Assembly: GCA_900473685.1 (NCBI GenBank)
Contig: UCNE01000025.1
Span: 28,806 to 92,805, forward strand
Source: Hyphomicrobiales bacterium
GTDB lineage: Bacteria > Pseudomonadota > Alphaproteobacteria > Rhizobiales > Rhizobiaceae
Length of the DNA stretch: 64,000 bases
Reading direction: 5' to 3'
The position numbers and the translations under genes were made by a program. The first letter of the stretch is position 1. Every line of letters starts with the position of its first letter. Positions 43,078 to 51,079 of this stretch are shown here, one piece after another. The notes under the pieces are model-generated. The model saw nothing but the letters and a program-made list of their open reading frames with translations, ran no database searches and had not been told where the DNA came from.

Positions 43078-43899
43078 TCATTTCACGGCACCCGCGGTGA
43101 GGCCGGAGACGATGCGGCGCTGGAAGATCAGCACGAGCAGGATCAGGGGGACGGTAACGATGACGGAAGCGGCCATGATCGTGCCGAACGGCAATTCGAA
43201 GCGGCTCGATCCGGAAATCAGCGCCAGGCCAACCGGAACCGTACGAACCGTATCGCTAAGCGTGAACGTCAGTGCGAACAGGAATTCGTTCCAGGATGCG
43301 ATGAAGGCGAGCAGGCCGGTGCTGGCAAGCGCGGGCGCAAGCAGCGGGAAATAGATCTGCCAGATCATCGCCCAGGTCGAGCATCCATCCATGCGCGCCG
43401 CATCTTCCAGTTCAGCCGGAATCTGGCGGATGAAACTGGTCATCACCCAGACCGTAAATGGCAGGCTGAAGATCATGTAGGAGAGGACGAGGCTGCCGAG
43501 GCTATTATAAAGCCCGAGCCAGCGGATCGTGCCGAACAGGCCGGACAGCACGACGATCTGCGGAAACATCGACGCGCCGAGAATGCCGGCCAAAACGATG
43601 CCGCGCCCCCGAAACTTCATCTTGCCAAGCGCGTAGGCCGAGGTGATGGCGAAGATCAGCGACAGCGTCACGACGCTGACAGCGACGATCGCCGAGTTGA
43701 GGATGTTGCGCAGAAAGTTGCCGTTGGTCAGCAGGTCGCGGTAGTTGGTCAGGTCGATTGCCGGAAAGAAATCAACCGAGAACAGCGCGGCACCCGACTT
43801 GAAGGATGAGACGATCGCCCAATAGAAGGGAAAGATCGTATAGAACACGACGACGATCTTGAGCAGTGTCAGCGCGACGGTTTTGGCAAGGCGTTTCAT
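43078..43899 (-). CDS. carbohydrate ABC importer permease, MalG-like
   Basis: 273 aa from ATG 43899 (MKRLAKTVALTLLKIVVVFY), chosen because GAGG lies 6 nt upstream; ATG 43905 is also possible. Six TM helices, and the EAA loop AARMDGCSTWAMIWQIYFPL. It ends VSGLTAGAVK in the usual way. It follows the other permease gene closely and precedes the ATPase gene by 30 bp. Confidence 0.93.
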   Translation of the reverse strand: MKRLAKTVALTLLKIVVVFYTIFPFYWAIVSSFKSGAALFSVDFFPAIDLTNYRDLLTNGNFLRNILNSAIVAVSVVTLSLIFAITSAYALGKMKFRGRGIVLAGILGASMFPQIVVLSGLFGTIRWLGLYNSLGSLVLSYMIFSLPFTVWVMTSFIRQIPAELEDAARMDGCSTWAMIWQIYFPLLAPALASTGLLAFIASWNEFLFALTFTLSDTVRTVPVGLALISGSSRFELPFGTIMAASVIVTVPLILLVLIFQRRIVSGLTAGAVK

Positions 43900-43907
43900 A
43901 GTCATCC

Positions 43908-44807
43908 TCACTCGCTGATCAGCCGGATCTTGGTGACCTGGATATAGACGGCGGCCACCAGTGAAATCATCAGGAACACCAGCATTGCCACGGCCGAGCC
44001 GTAGCCGACGTCCTGGAAATCGACCAGTTGCTGGCGGGCGTAGATCGAGATCGTCGCGGTTTCGCGGCTCTTGGAACTGAGCACATAGGCAAGGTCGAAC
44101 ATCCGCACGGCATCCAGCAGGCGAAACAGAATGGCGACGGCAAGGGTCGGCCAAAGCAGGGGCAGGGTGATGTAGAAGAACTGCGCCCAGCCGGGAGCGC
44201 CATCGACCTTCGCCGCTTCATAGAGATCGCGGGGAATGATCTGCAACCCTGCAAGGATCAGGAGCACCATGAACGGCGTGGTCTGCCAGACATCGACGGC
44301 GATGATCGCGGCCATTGCCGTGCCGGCACCCGCCGTCCAGGCAATGCCGTGGCTGATGAAGCCGAGTTTGATCAGCAATGCATTCACCACACCATACTGG
44401 TCATGCAGCATCCATTGCCACATTTGTGCGGAGACGACGGTGGGGATCGCCCACGGGATGAGCATGACGGCGCGCAGCGCTCCCCGGCCCTTGATCTGGC
44501 TGTCGATCAGAAGGGCGATCGCAACACCCGCCAGCGTTTCCAGCGTCACCGAAATCACCGCGAAGAAGGCAGTGTTTCGAACGGCATGCCACCAGTCGCC
44601 ATCCTTCATCAGCGCCAGATAATTGCCAAAGCCGATAAAGCGCGGCAGATCGCCATCATCGAGCGAGGCGTGCATGAAGGAGAGATACGCGGTGCGCGCC
44701 AAAGGCCAGGCCGTGACCGTGGCAAGCACGATCAGCATCGGAGCCAGAAGCAGCCAGGGTTCGATGCGCTTTACCCAGCTGGATTGAGGTGCCGTCTCAG
44801 CCATCAT
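43908..44807 (-). CDS. carbohydrate ABC importer permease, MalF-like
   Basis: A 299-aa permease with six TM helices (LLLAPMLIVLATVTAWPLAR first). The EAA loop is AAKVDGAPGWAQFFYITLPL. Two ATGs (44807 and 44804) are adjacent; the start overlaps the stop of the ROK-kinase-like gene, so translation is coupled. It pairs with the MalG-like protein. Confidence 0.93.
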   Translation of the reverse strand: MMAETAPQSSWVKRIEPWLLLAPMLIVLATVTAWPLARTAYLSFMHASLDDGDLPRFIGFGNYLALMKDGDWWHAVRNTAFFAVISVTLETLAGVAIALLIDSQIKGRGALRAVMLIPWAIPTVVSAQMWQWMLHDQYGVVNALLIKLGFISHGIAWTAGAGTAMAAIIAVDVWQTTPFMVLLILAGLQIIPRDLYEAAKVDGAPGWAQFFYITLPLLWPTLAVAILFRLLDAVRMFDLAYVLSSKSRETATISIYARQQLVDFQDVGYGSAVAMLVFLMISLVAAVYIQVTKIRLISE

Positions 44808-45793
44808 GCCCCGACCTTGATTGTTTGCCGGCGATTGCCAGGCGGTTTTGCAAGAGCAGCGCCGACCACGCCGGCGCCTTCGCCAAGGGATGCAAGCTTG
44901 AGCGGAATGGACCGGCAGCGGGCGGCCCAGATGTTCTCGCGCATGTACTGTTCCAGCTTTTCACGATAGCGCCCGATCGAGCAGCCCAGCCCACCACCGA
45001 GAACAACCGCCTCGGGATCGACCATGTTGATCATCTGCGCCAGCAGCCGGCCGGTTACCTCTCCGGCCTCGTCGAGGATGCGAGTGCTGAGAGAATCCCC
45101 TTCAGCACTCATGGTTTCCAGTGTGCGAACACCGTCTTCCAGAGGCTCCCCGGCGCGGCGGGCGAAGGAGCGCTGCATACCTTTGCCCGACGCGAAATCT
45201 TCGGCATTGGCAATCGTCAGTCCGGTATCGTCTCCCCTTGGAAGCGCAAGCTCTGAACTGGCAAAGTGAATGGCAAAGCCGTTGGCGCCGGACCACGGCC
45301 GGCCGTTAATCACGAGCGAATAGCTGATCCCTGTGCCCAGCGATATATAAACGAAACTCTGATGGGGACGGCCTGCACCGAAGCGGGCTTCCGCATGGGC
45401 CGCAGCGCGCACATCGCTGTCGGCCATCGTTGGAATGCCGAGCAGACTTTCGATTTCCGCACCAATGGTTTCGATCGAGAAATTCCAGTCGCTGCAGACG
45501 CGTCCCTGGAGATCGACCAGTTCCGGCACGGCAATTCCGACCGAAAGCGGAAATCGTCCCTCAGCCTTGGCGAGTGCGATGAGGTCTGATGCAGTGTCCG
45601 CGACGGCGCGGATAATTGCAGCCGGCCCCTCGGAGACCGGGGTCGGTAGGCGCCGGAAATGGGTTATCGCGCCAGATTGGATATCGACCAGGCCGGCGGC
45701 GATCTTGGTGCCGCCAAGATCAATGCCGATCCGATAGTCGCCGCTTTCCATCGTTGCGGCTGAAGATTGCAAGGGTGTGCCAGCGCCTGTCAT
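44804..45793 (-). CDS. ROK-family sugar-kinase-like protein lacking the zinc motif
   Basis: A 329-aa protein. The phosphate-binding loop IGIDLGGTKIAAGLVD and the second loop VYISLGTGISYSLVINGRPW are typical of ROK kinases. The active-site region reads MADSDVRAAAHAEARFGAG, where a typical ROK kinase has NDxNxAA; the Asp is kept. The usual zinc-binding CxCGxxGC element is absent and is replaced by LPRGDDTGLTIANAEDFASG. It may still be a kinase for an amino-sugar-like substrate. It overlaps the NagB-like gene by 4 bp, so both should act on the same intermediate. Confidence 0.85.
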   Translation of the reverse strand: MTGAGTPLQSSAATMESGDYRIGIDLGGTKIAAGLVDIQSGAITHFRRLPTPVSEGPAAIIRAVADTASDLIALAKAEGRFPLSVGIAVPELVDLQGRVCSDWNFSIETIGAEIESLLGIPTMADSDVRAAAHAEARFGAGRPHQSFVYISLGTGISYSLVINGRPWSGANGFAIHFASSELALPRGDDTGLTIANAEDFASGKGMQRSFARRAGEPLEDGVRTLETMSAEGDSLSTRILDEAGEVTGRLLAQMINMVDPEAVVLGGGLGCSIGRYREKLEQYMRENIWAARCRSIPLKLASLGEGAGVVGAALAKPPGNRRQTIKVGA

Positions 45794-46584
45794 GCCTGAG
45801 CCGCCGCGGCGGTATCAAGCAGGATCCGGACCTGCTTGCAGCGATGAACGATGGTGGCCGGCCATTGCGGATCGAAACTTTTGCTCTCTGTCAGACGCCT
45901 TGTGGCGCCCTGCTTGTGCGCACCATGAATAATCATGGCGACAGATTTCGACAGGTTGGCAATCGTGCCGAGACCAACGGTCAGACCATGATGCGGCACG
46001 GCATCCAGCGACGGGAAGTCGGGGAAAGTGCCGAGATTGTCGCGGCGCGTCTCTTCGGCGAGCTTGACGATGCAGCTTGGACCATCGGCCGGGCTGCCGG
46101 GGGGATTGAAGGCGACATGGCCATCCGTTGCACCGGAGGCGAGAATGAACAGGTCGACACCACCTGCCGCCTTGATGCGCTCATCATAGGCGCCGGGGTT
46201 CGTCGCATCCGGAAACCAGACATGGTCTTTCGAAACCTGGTGCGCGGGCTCGATGCCGGCGTTCAACCGCTGGCGGATCTCGTGTTCGGCGAAGCGGCGG
46301 CAGCTGTTGTGCGCATCCGGCGGGCAAAGGCCAAGGCCGTCTTCGCCACCGCCGAGATATTCGTCCATCATCACCAGAACGAGATTGGAGAGGTCGAGAT
46401 TGCCGGCCGCAGCCTTTTCCGCCATCGCGTCATAAACGGGCTTTGGCGAACGGCCGCTCGGGCAGCCCAGCAGATACTGTTTGCCATTGGCGCGCGCGGC
46501 AGCAATGGCGGCCAGGATATCAGCGGCAAGCACGTCGCCGATTTCGGCCGGGGAGTTCAGGATTTCAGCGGAATGGGCGGGCAA
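45790..46584 (-). CDS. NagB-like amino-sugar-phosphate deaminase/isomerase
   Basis: A 264-aa member of the glucosamine-6-phosphate deaminase superfamily. GCPSGRSPKPVYDAM binds phosphate, VMMDEYLGG holds the Asp of the active site, and GATDGHVAFNPPGSP holds the catalytic Asp and His. In NagB this last motif is DGHIAFNEP; here the helper Glu is Pro. The change, and the differing lid (SKDHVWFPDATNPGAYDER), suggest a substrate or reaction other than GlcN6P deamination. It lies between the IolE-like gene and the ROK-kinase-like gene. Confidence 0.82.
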   Translation of the reverse strand: MPAHSAEILNSPAEIGDVLAADILAAIAAARANGKQYLLGCPSGRSPKPVYDAMAEKAAAGNLDLSNLVLVMMDEYLGGGEDGLGLCPPDAHNSCRRFAEHEIRQRLNAGIEPAHQVSKDHVWFPDATNPGAYDERIKAAGGVDLFILASGATDGHVAFNPPGSPADGPSCIVKLAEETRRDNLGTFPDFPSLDAVPHHGLTVGLGTIANLSKSVAMIIHGAHKQGATRRLTESKSFDPQWPATIVHRCKQVRILLDTAAAAQA

Positions 46585-46610
46585 GTCAATTCTCCAGTCG
46601 GGATCGAGTG

Positions 46611-46634
46611 CGGCCGGCGGCGATGCGCCGGCCG
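46611..46634 (-). terminator. intercistronic hairpin before the NagB-like gene
   Basis: CGGCCGGCG (46611-46619) and CGCCGGCCG (46626-46634) form a perfect 9-bp stem with a 6-nt loop, between the IolE-like stop and the NagB-like start. It is very GC-rich with no T tract, so a processing or stabilising role is more likely than full termination. Confidence 0.55.
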
Positions 46635-46646
46635 TGCGCTCTGGGC

Positions 46647-47519
46647 TTACAGGCCGAGCGTCTTCAGGTAGTCGCGATTGTGCTTGGCGATCGGGTAGGG
46701 CTTTTCCGGCGGGCAGGGATACATGTCCTGTTCGACAACGGCGAAACCATCGTAATTGCGGGCTTCAAGGAACTTTGCCACCTCGGCAAAGTCGATGGCG
46801 CCCTTGTCCAGTTCGCACATGACACCCATCTGGAACGCGTCCATGAACGGGATGTTCTCATCCGTGATGCGCTGGCGCAGGGCACCATCCATATTCTTGA
46901 AATGATAGTAGGGGATGCGGTCGCCATGCCGGGCCATGAAGGCGAGGGGATCAGCACCCGTGTAGATGTGGTGGCCAAGATCAAAGCACAGTCCGACATG
47001 CTCCGGCTTGGTATCGGCCAGCAGCCGCTCGATTTCGGCTTCGGTTTCGATGCAGGTGCCGACATGCGGATGAAAGACGAATTTCATGCCGTAGTCTTCA
47101 ACGACACGCTTAGCGGTGGCGCTGACGATGGCGATCATCTGCGCCCAGGCCTTGTCATCCAGCAAGCGGTCGCCAGGGGCGGCGTAGGATTCGGACTCGT
47201 CCATCAGGACGAACCATTCTGCACCTGCAGCTTTCAGCAGGCCACAGATCGGTCCGACGCGGGCAGCCAGGGTTTCAGCGGAATCGGCAAGCGATAGCGG
47301 ATGAACAACGCCTGTGCCGCAAAGCTTGATATCGCGGCGGCCGAGTTCCGACAGGAGCGTATCCGGATCGGTCGGCAGGTAACCCCAGGGGCCGAGTTCG
47401 GTGTAGCCATAACCGGCCTTCTGAACTTCATCGAGATAGCGCTCCCATCCGACTTGTTTTTCGTCCTTCGGATACCAGACACCCCAGGAGTCCGGTGCTG
47501 TCGCTACTTTGATCGTCAT
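46647..47519 (-). CDS. sugar phosphate isomerase/epimerase, IolE-like TIM barrel
   Basis: ATG at 47519 (MTIKVATAPDSWGVWYPKDE) gives 290 aa. It is an xylose-isomerase-like TIM barrel; APDSWGVW, GYTELGPWGYLP and the metal-site segments FVFHPHVGTCIETE, LCFDLGHHIYTGAD and PYYHFKNMDG match the IolE (inosose dehydratase) branch. With the Gfo/Idh dehydrogenase of the divergent gene it could dehydrate or epimerise a keto-inositol or keto-sugar. Neither iolB/C/D nor other inositol genes are here, so a related reaction on an amino sugar is possible. Confidence 0.87.
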   Translation of the reverse strand: MTIKVATAPDSWGVWYPKDEKQVGWERYLDEVQKAGYGYTELGPWGYLPTDPDTLLSELGRRDIKLCGTGVVHPLSLADSAETLAARVGPICGLLKAAGAEWFVLMDESESYAAPGDRLLDDKAWAQMIAIVSATAKRVVEDYGMKFVFHPHVGTCIETEAEIERLLADTKPEHVGLCFDLGHHIYTGADPLAFMARHGDRIPYYHFKNMDGALRQRITDENIPFMDAFQMGVMCELDKGAIDFAEVAKFLEARNYDGFAVVEQDMYPCPPEKPYPIAKHNRDYLKTLGL

Positions 47520-47549
47520 CGTCTTGTTACCTTGCATTTTGAAAAGGCG

Positions 47550-47579
47550 GTTCGCGCCACAATCGGGCAGCGCGAACCT
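47550..47579 (-). terminator. intercistronic hairpin after the sugar-binding-protein gene
   Basis: GGTTCGCGC (47550-47558) and GCGCGAACC (47571-47579) form a perfect 9-bp stem with a 12-nt loop, 14 bp past the binding-protein stop. The position matches the hairpin after the other binding-protein gene at 7.3 kb. Confidence 0.65.
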
Positions 47580-47593
47580 GGTTATCAGAGGAA

Positions 47594-48871
47594 TTACCAG
47601 CCGCCGCGTGACTTGAGACCGTCGAGCTTGGAGGCCAGATCGTCGATCGCAGCGTCGGTGGCTGACGGGTCAGAAAGGCCGGAATGGAGATTGTTGGAAA
47701 TCTCCGTCGAAACGCGCGGGTAATCGCTGCCGGTGATGCTGGTCGGCCGGGTGACGACATTTTCGAAGGCGGCCTTAGCACTCGTCAAGAATGGGATCGC
47801 CTTCAGGATATCGGCATCAGAAAACAGCGACGAGATGCTCGGGATGTAGGACCCCGCCAGAGCCCGGCGCTTTTCCTCCTTCTCGCCGGCGAGATAGGCA
47901 ACGAGCGCTGCGGCTTCCTTCGGATGCGCCGAGTATTTCGAGACGCCTAGATAGGCTGCACCGTCGATGCCGACATGCTGGCCGTTTACGCCCTTGGGCA
48001 GGGGTGCAACACCAACCTTGTCCTTGATGGCGCTGTCGGCGCCGTTGGCCAGCGACCAGGCGTAAGCCCAGTTGCGCATGAACACCGCATCGCCATTCTG
48101 GAAGACGCCACGTGAACCTTCCTCATCATAGTTCAGAACGCCTTCCGGAGAGATCGTTCCGACCCAGCCGGCCGCCGTCTTCAGCATCTCCTTGGCTTGC
48201 GGCGAAGCAATGGTGATCTTGCCTTCGGCATCGATGAAGGTGCCTGCATCGCTGCTGGCAAACCATTCGGTGGCGTTGCAGACCAGGCCCTCATAGGCAC
48301 GGCCCTGCCAGACATAGCCCCACATCTTGTCATTGCCCGCCTTGCGCTCGCCATCCTGGACAAGCTGAGCCGTCGTCGTCAGGTCAGCCCAGGTTTCCGG
48401 AACCTTGGCGCCGTACTTGTCGAGCAGGTCTTTGCGATAGAAGAGCAGGCCGGTATCCATGTACCAGGGCATGGCAACGAACTTGCCACCCACCGTGCCG
48501 GCGGCCACAGCCGATGGAAAATACTTGTCGACGGTACCAGCTGGCATGGCTTCCGCCAGATCGAGCAGGTGGCTTTTCAGTGGACCGACCCAGACCCCAT
48601 CGAGGATCATCACGTCGACATCGGTCGACTGCGCCGACAGCAGCTGCTGATAGAGCGACAGAACGTCGTCCCAGTTTGCCGGCATGGTGGTGATCTTCAC
48701 CTCGTTGCCGGTTTCCTTGCCCCAGGCTTCGGACCCCTCCTTGCAGAGCTGCAATTCAATACCGGAAGACGAGCAAAAGATATTGATGGTTTCGGCCTGC
48801 GAGACGGCGGGATAGGCGGCCGATAGCCCGAGGGCGGCAACGCTGAATGCGAAGACTTTGCGAATGGACAT
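47594..48871 (-). CDS. carbohydrate ABC solute-binding protein, family 1
   Basis: A 425-aa periplasmic protein. The signal peptide reads VFAFSVAALGLSAAYPAVSQ and ends near residue 27. The mature protein opens ETINIFCSSSGIELQLCKEG and has two Cys in this region that could pair. EEGSRGVFQNGDAVFMRNWA and VAPLPKGVNGQHVGIDGAAY are typical of family 1 sugar binders. It is the first gene of the operon that runs to the ROK regulator, and is divergent from the Gfo/Idh gene. Confidence 0.93.
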   Translation of the reverse strand: MSIRKVFAFSVAALGLSAAYPAVSQAETINIFCSSSGIELQLCKEGSEAWGKETGNEVKITTMPANWDDVLSLYQQLLSAQSTDVDVMILDGVWVGPLKSHLLDLAEAMPAGTVDKYFPSAVAAGTVGGKFVAMPWYMDTGLLFYRKDLLDKYGAKVPETWADLTTTAQLVQDGERKAGNDKMWGYVWQGRAYEGLVCNATEWFASSDAGTFIDAEGKITIASPQAKEMLKTAAGWVGTISPEGVLNYDEEGSRGVFQNGDAVFMRNWAYAWSLANGADSAIKDKVGVAPLPKGVNGQHVGIDGAAYLGVSKYSAHPKEAAALVAYLAGEKEEKRRALAGSYIPSISSLFSDADILKAIPFLTSAKAAFENVVTRPTSITGSDYPRVSTEISNNLHSGLSDPSATDAAIDDLASKLDGLKSRGGW

Positions 48872-48898
48872 GCTTTACTCCCCTTTTATTAAATCCAC

Positions 48899-48913
48899 AT
48901 TATGGATCATAAT
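48899..48913. promoter_or_regulatory. operator-like dyad ATTATG-GAT-CATAAT
   Basis: A perfect 6+3+6 dyad located 28 bp upstream of the binding-protein start, in the 201-bp divergent region. It is AT-rich like operators of NagC-type ROK regulators. It is placed to cover the minus-strand promoter. Confidence 0.5.
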
Positions 48914-49016
48914 ATCGAGAAGTTTCCGCCTGTAAATGGAAAGTTTCGTTACCTGGCGTTAAAAATCGAATGTTCATTCCATTTTCACGCTTGAGCAAGG
49001 GATTGGCTTCCGGTAT

Positions 49017-49039
49017 TTAAATTCATGATCCGAATTTAA
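49017..49039. promoter_or_regulatory. operator-like 23-bp dyad TTAAATTC-N7-GAATTTAA
   Basis: A perfect 8-bp inverted repeat with a 7-bp spacer located 34 bp before the Gfo/Idh ATG. Its length, AT content and symmetry match operators of ROK regulators such as NagC and Mlc (about 22-23 bp). With the dyad at 48899 it brackets the two divergent promoters, so the ROK regulator at the end of the operon may bind both. Confidence 0.55.
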
Positions 49040-49072
49040 TTCGCGCAAAAAAGCGCAGCGCAGGAGTGGAAT

Positions 49073-50161
49073 ATGCGATTGAGAGTTGGCCTGATTGGGC
49101 TTGGGGAAGTGGCGCAGCTGATGCACATTCCAACGCTGCACAAGCTGCAGCAGCAATTCGAACTTGCCGCCGTGCACGATGTCTCGCCTTCCGTACTGGC
49201 CGAGGTCGCCGATCACTGGAAGATCGCCAAGCGCTACGATACGGCTGATGCGCTGTTTGCCGATCCCGATATCGATGCCGTTTTGATCCTCAGCCCCGAC
49301 CAGCATCATGGCGAGCAGGCGAGGGTTGCGCTTGCCGCCGGCAAGCACGTCTTCATCGAAAAGCCTGCCTGCCTGACGGCAGCGGATCTGGAGATGCTGA
49401 TTGCTGCCGAGGCTGCATCCGACCGCGTTGTCATGGTCGGTTATATGCGCCGCTTTGCGCCGGCCTTCATGGCCGCCAAGCAGGAGCTCGCAAATTTCGG
49501 ACCGATCTCTTACGTCCGCGTTCGCGACGTGATCTGTGAAGGCCCCTGGTTCTTCAACCAGACGGTCAAGGTCGTGACGCCGAAGGGTGATATTCCGGCC
49601 GAGCTGATCGACGAGAGCCGGGCGCTGCGCAAGGAAATGATGGATGCGATGTGTGGGGCAGACGCACCTGCCATCGTCAAGCGCGGTTACGAGGTCATGA
49701 CCGGCCTGTGCTCACATTCCCTTTCGGCCATGCGTGATCTGCTCGGTGGCTCGCCAAAGCGGGTGATCGGTGCGCAGCTGTCGCAAAATGGCGAGCAGCT
49801 GACCGCGATGTTCGATTACGGCAGCTTTACCGCCATCTACGAATGCCTGATCGACGATATTGCCCGCTTTGATGCCGGTATCGAGGTCATGTCGAAGACC
49901 AAGCGGCTGCAGTTCCGCTACAACACGCCGTATCTGCGCAATCTGCCGATGACGCTGGAAGTGCAAGAGAGCACCGCCGACAGCAATCTCGTGCGCACGC
50001 TCGGACCGTTCCACAAGGACGCGTTCCAGATCGAACTCGAAGCCTTTCACGACACGATCGTCAACGGCGCCCCCAATCGCACGCCGCCATCGGACTCGCG
50101 CGACGATATCGCCCTGTTCTCGGAAATCCTCGCGGTCGCGAAGGCGACACTGGCTTCATAA
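49073..50161 (+). CDS. Gfo/Idh/MocA-family NAD(P)-dependent dehydrogenase
   Basis: A 362-aa dehydrogenase. The N-terminal Rossmann fold starts VGLIGLGEVAQLMHIPTLHK. The family signature is GKHVFIEKPACLTAADLEML, with the Lys of EKP in the active site. The C-terminal beta-sheet domain follows. It oxidises or reduces a hydroxyl of a sugar, inositol or glycoside in the cytoplasm. It is divergent from the sugar-ABC operon and faces the copper operon at its end. The IolE-like protein would act on its keto product. Confidence 0.9.
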   Translation: MRLRVGLIGLGEVAQLMHIPTLHKLQQQFELAAVHDVSPSVLAEVADHWKIAKRYDTADALFADPDIDAVLILSPDQHHGEQARVALAAGKHVFIEKPACLTAADLEMLIAAEAASDRVVMVGYMRRFAPAFMAAKQELANFGPISYVRVRDVICEGPWFFNQTVKVVTPKGDIPAELIDESRALRKEMMDAMCGADAPAIVKRGYEVMTGLCSHSLSAMRDLLGGSPKRVIGAQLSQNGEQLTAMFDYGSFTAIYECLIDDIARFDAGIEVMSKTKRLQFRYNTPYLRNLPMTLEVQESTADSNLVRTLGPFHKDAFQIELEAFHDTIVNGAPNRTPPSDSRDDIALFSEILAVAKATLAS

Positions 50162-50212
50162 TGTGGCCGGTCTGCGATCAGTAGATCATGCCCCGCCCGA
50201 TCAGCGGGGGAG

Positions 50213-50240
50213 GCACGCGGCCCTGTCATAAGCCGCGTGC
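50213..50240. terminator. bidirectional terminator between convergent genes
   Basis: GCACGCGGC (50213-50221) and GCCGCGTGC (50232-50240) form a perfect 9-bp stem with a 10-nt loop between the Gfo/Idh stop and the CusF-like stop. TTAGTAG follows on the plus strand. It should separate the two converging transcripts. Confidence 0.6.
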
Positions 50241-50251
50241 TTAGTAGCGGA

Positions 50252-50536
50252 TTACTTGACGTCGGTGACCGTCAGCTTGCCTTCAACCCGCTCGGCGACG
50301 AACTCTATGTTCGCGCCTTCCTTGAGCTTTCCGAGGATGGCATCGTCCTTCACGCGGAACACCATGGTCATTGCAGGCATTTCGAGGTCCTTCAGTTCCT
50401 CGTGAACGAGGGTGACTTTCTTGGCCTTGACGTCGAGTTTCTTGACGGTGCCCTTGGTGAATTCAGCGGCGAACGCACCGGATGCCACGGTTGCTGCGAG
50501 CACGGCCGCAGTTGCAAGCTTGATGATGGATTTCAT
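50252..50536 (-). CDS. CusF-like periplasmic copper-binding protein
   Basis: A 94-aa protein with a Sec signal (TAAVLAATVASGAFAAEFTK, cleavage near residue 23) and a CusF-type OB fold. The metal-site strand reads KDLEMPAMTMVFRVKDD, with the Met-x-Met and Met ligands that bind Cu(I). KKVTLVHEELK provides the His. It is a periplasmic copper chaperone. It is the last gene of the copper operon. Confidence 0.9.
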   Translation of the reverse strand: MKSIIKLATAAVLAATVASGAFAAEFTKGTVKKLDVKAKKVTLVHEELKDLEMPAMTMVFRVKDDAILGKLKEGANIEFVAERVEGKLTVTDVK

Positions 50537-50559
50537 GATCTTATCTCCTTGAGAAGGGG

Positions 50560-51039
50560 TTATTTTTGGGCGACGGTCACATCGCCGTGCATGCCGGCGT
50601 CGTAGTGTCCGGGCACAAGGCAGGCGATCTTGAACGTGCCGTCATTGGTGAATTTCCAGATGATCTCGCCAGATTTTCCGGCAGCCAGCCGGATTGCGTT
50701 CGGATCCTCGTGTTCCATCTCCGGGAATTTTTCCATCACGGCCTTGTGCTCCATGATCTTGTCTTCCTGGTCGAGTACGAATTCGTGGTCGAGCTCACCG
50801 GCGTTCTTGATGGCAAAGACGATGGTCTGATCCTTGCGGACCTTGAACGTATTCGGCGTGAAGATCATCTTGCCGTCGTCCGTTTCCTTCATGCTGACCC
50901 GGATGGTCTGGGTGGCTTTCGCCTTCGTGCCGGGCTCGCCAACAGCCATGGCTTCGCCGTGGCCACCGGCGTGTGAACCGGACGCGAGAACGGGAGAGGC
51001 GAGTGCCGCGAAAAACAGGGCGATAATTGCAGTCTTCAT
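50560..51039 (-). CDS. plastocyanin-like cupredoxin with signal peptide
   Basis: ATG at 51039 gives 159 aa; a start 33 nt upstream would have no clear ribosome site. The signal peptide IALFFAALASPVLASGSHAG is followed by a His-rich region. The type 1 copper site is visible: His in ELDHEFVLDQ, and FKIACLVPGHYDAGMHGDVT with Cys, His and Met ligands. These proteins carry electrons or copper in the periplasm and belong to copper-resistance loci (CopI-like). It is 41 bp after the multicopper oxidase stop. Confidence 0.9.
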   Translation of the reverse strand: MKTAIIALFFAALASPVLASGSHAGGHGEAMAVGEPGTKAKATQTIRVSMKETDDGKMIFTPNTFKVRKDQTIVFAIKNAGELDHEFVLDQEDKIMEHKAVMEKFPEMEHEDPNAIRLAAGKSGEIIWKFTNDGTFKIACLVPGHYDAGMHGDVTVAQK

Positions 51040-51079
51040 GATGCAGTCCTTTGGTTGCTTGCTGCGAAACATTGCACGA

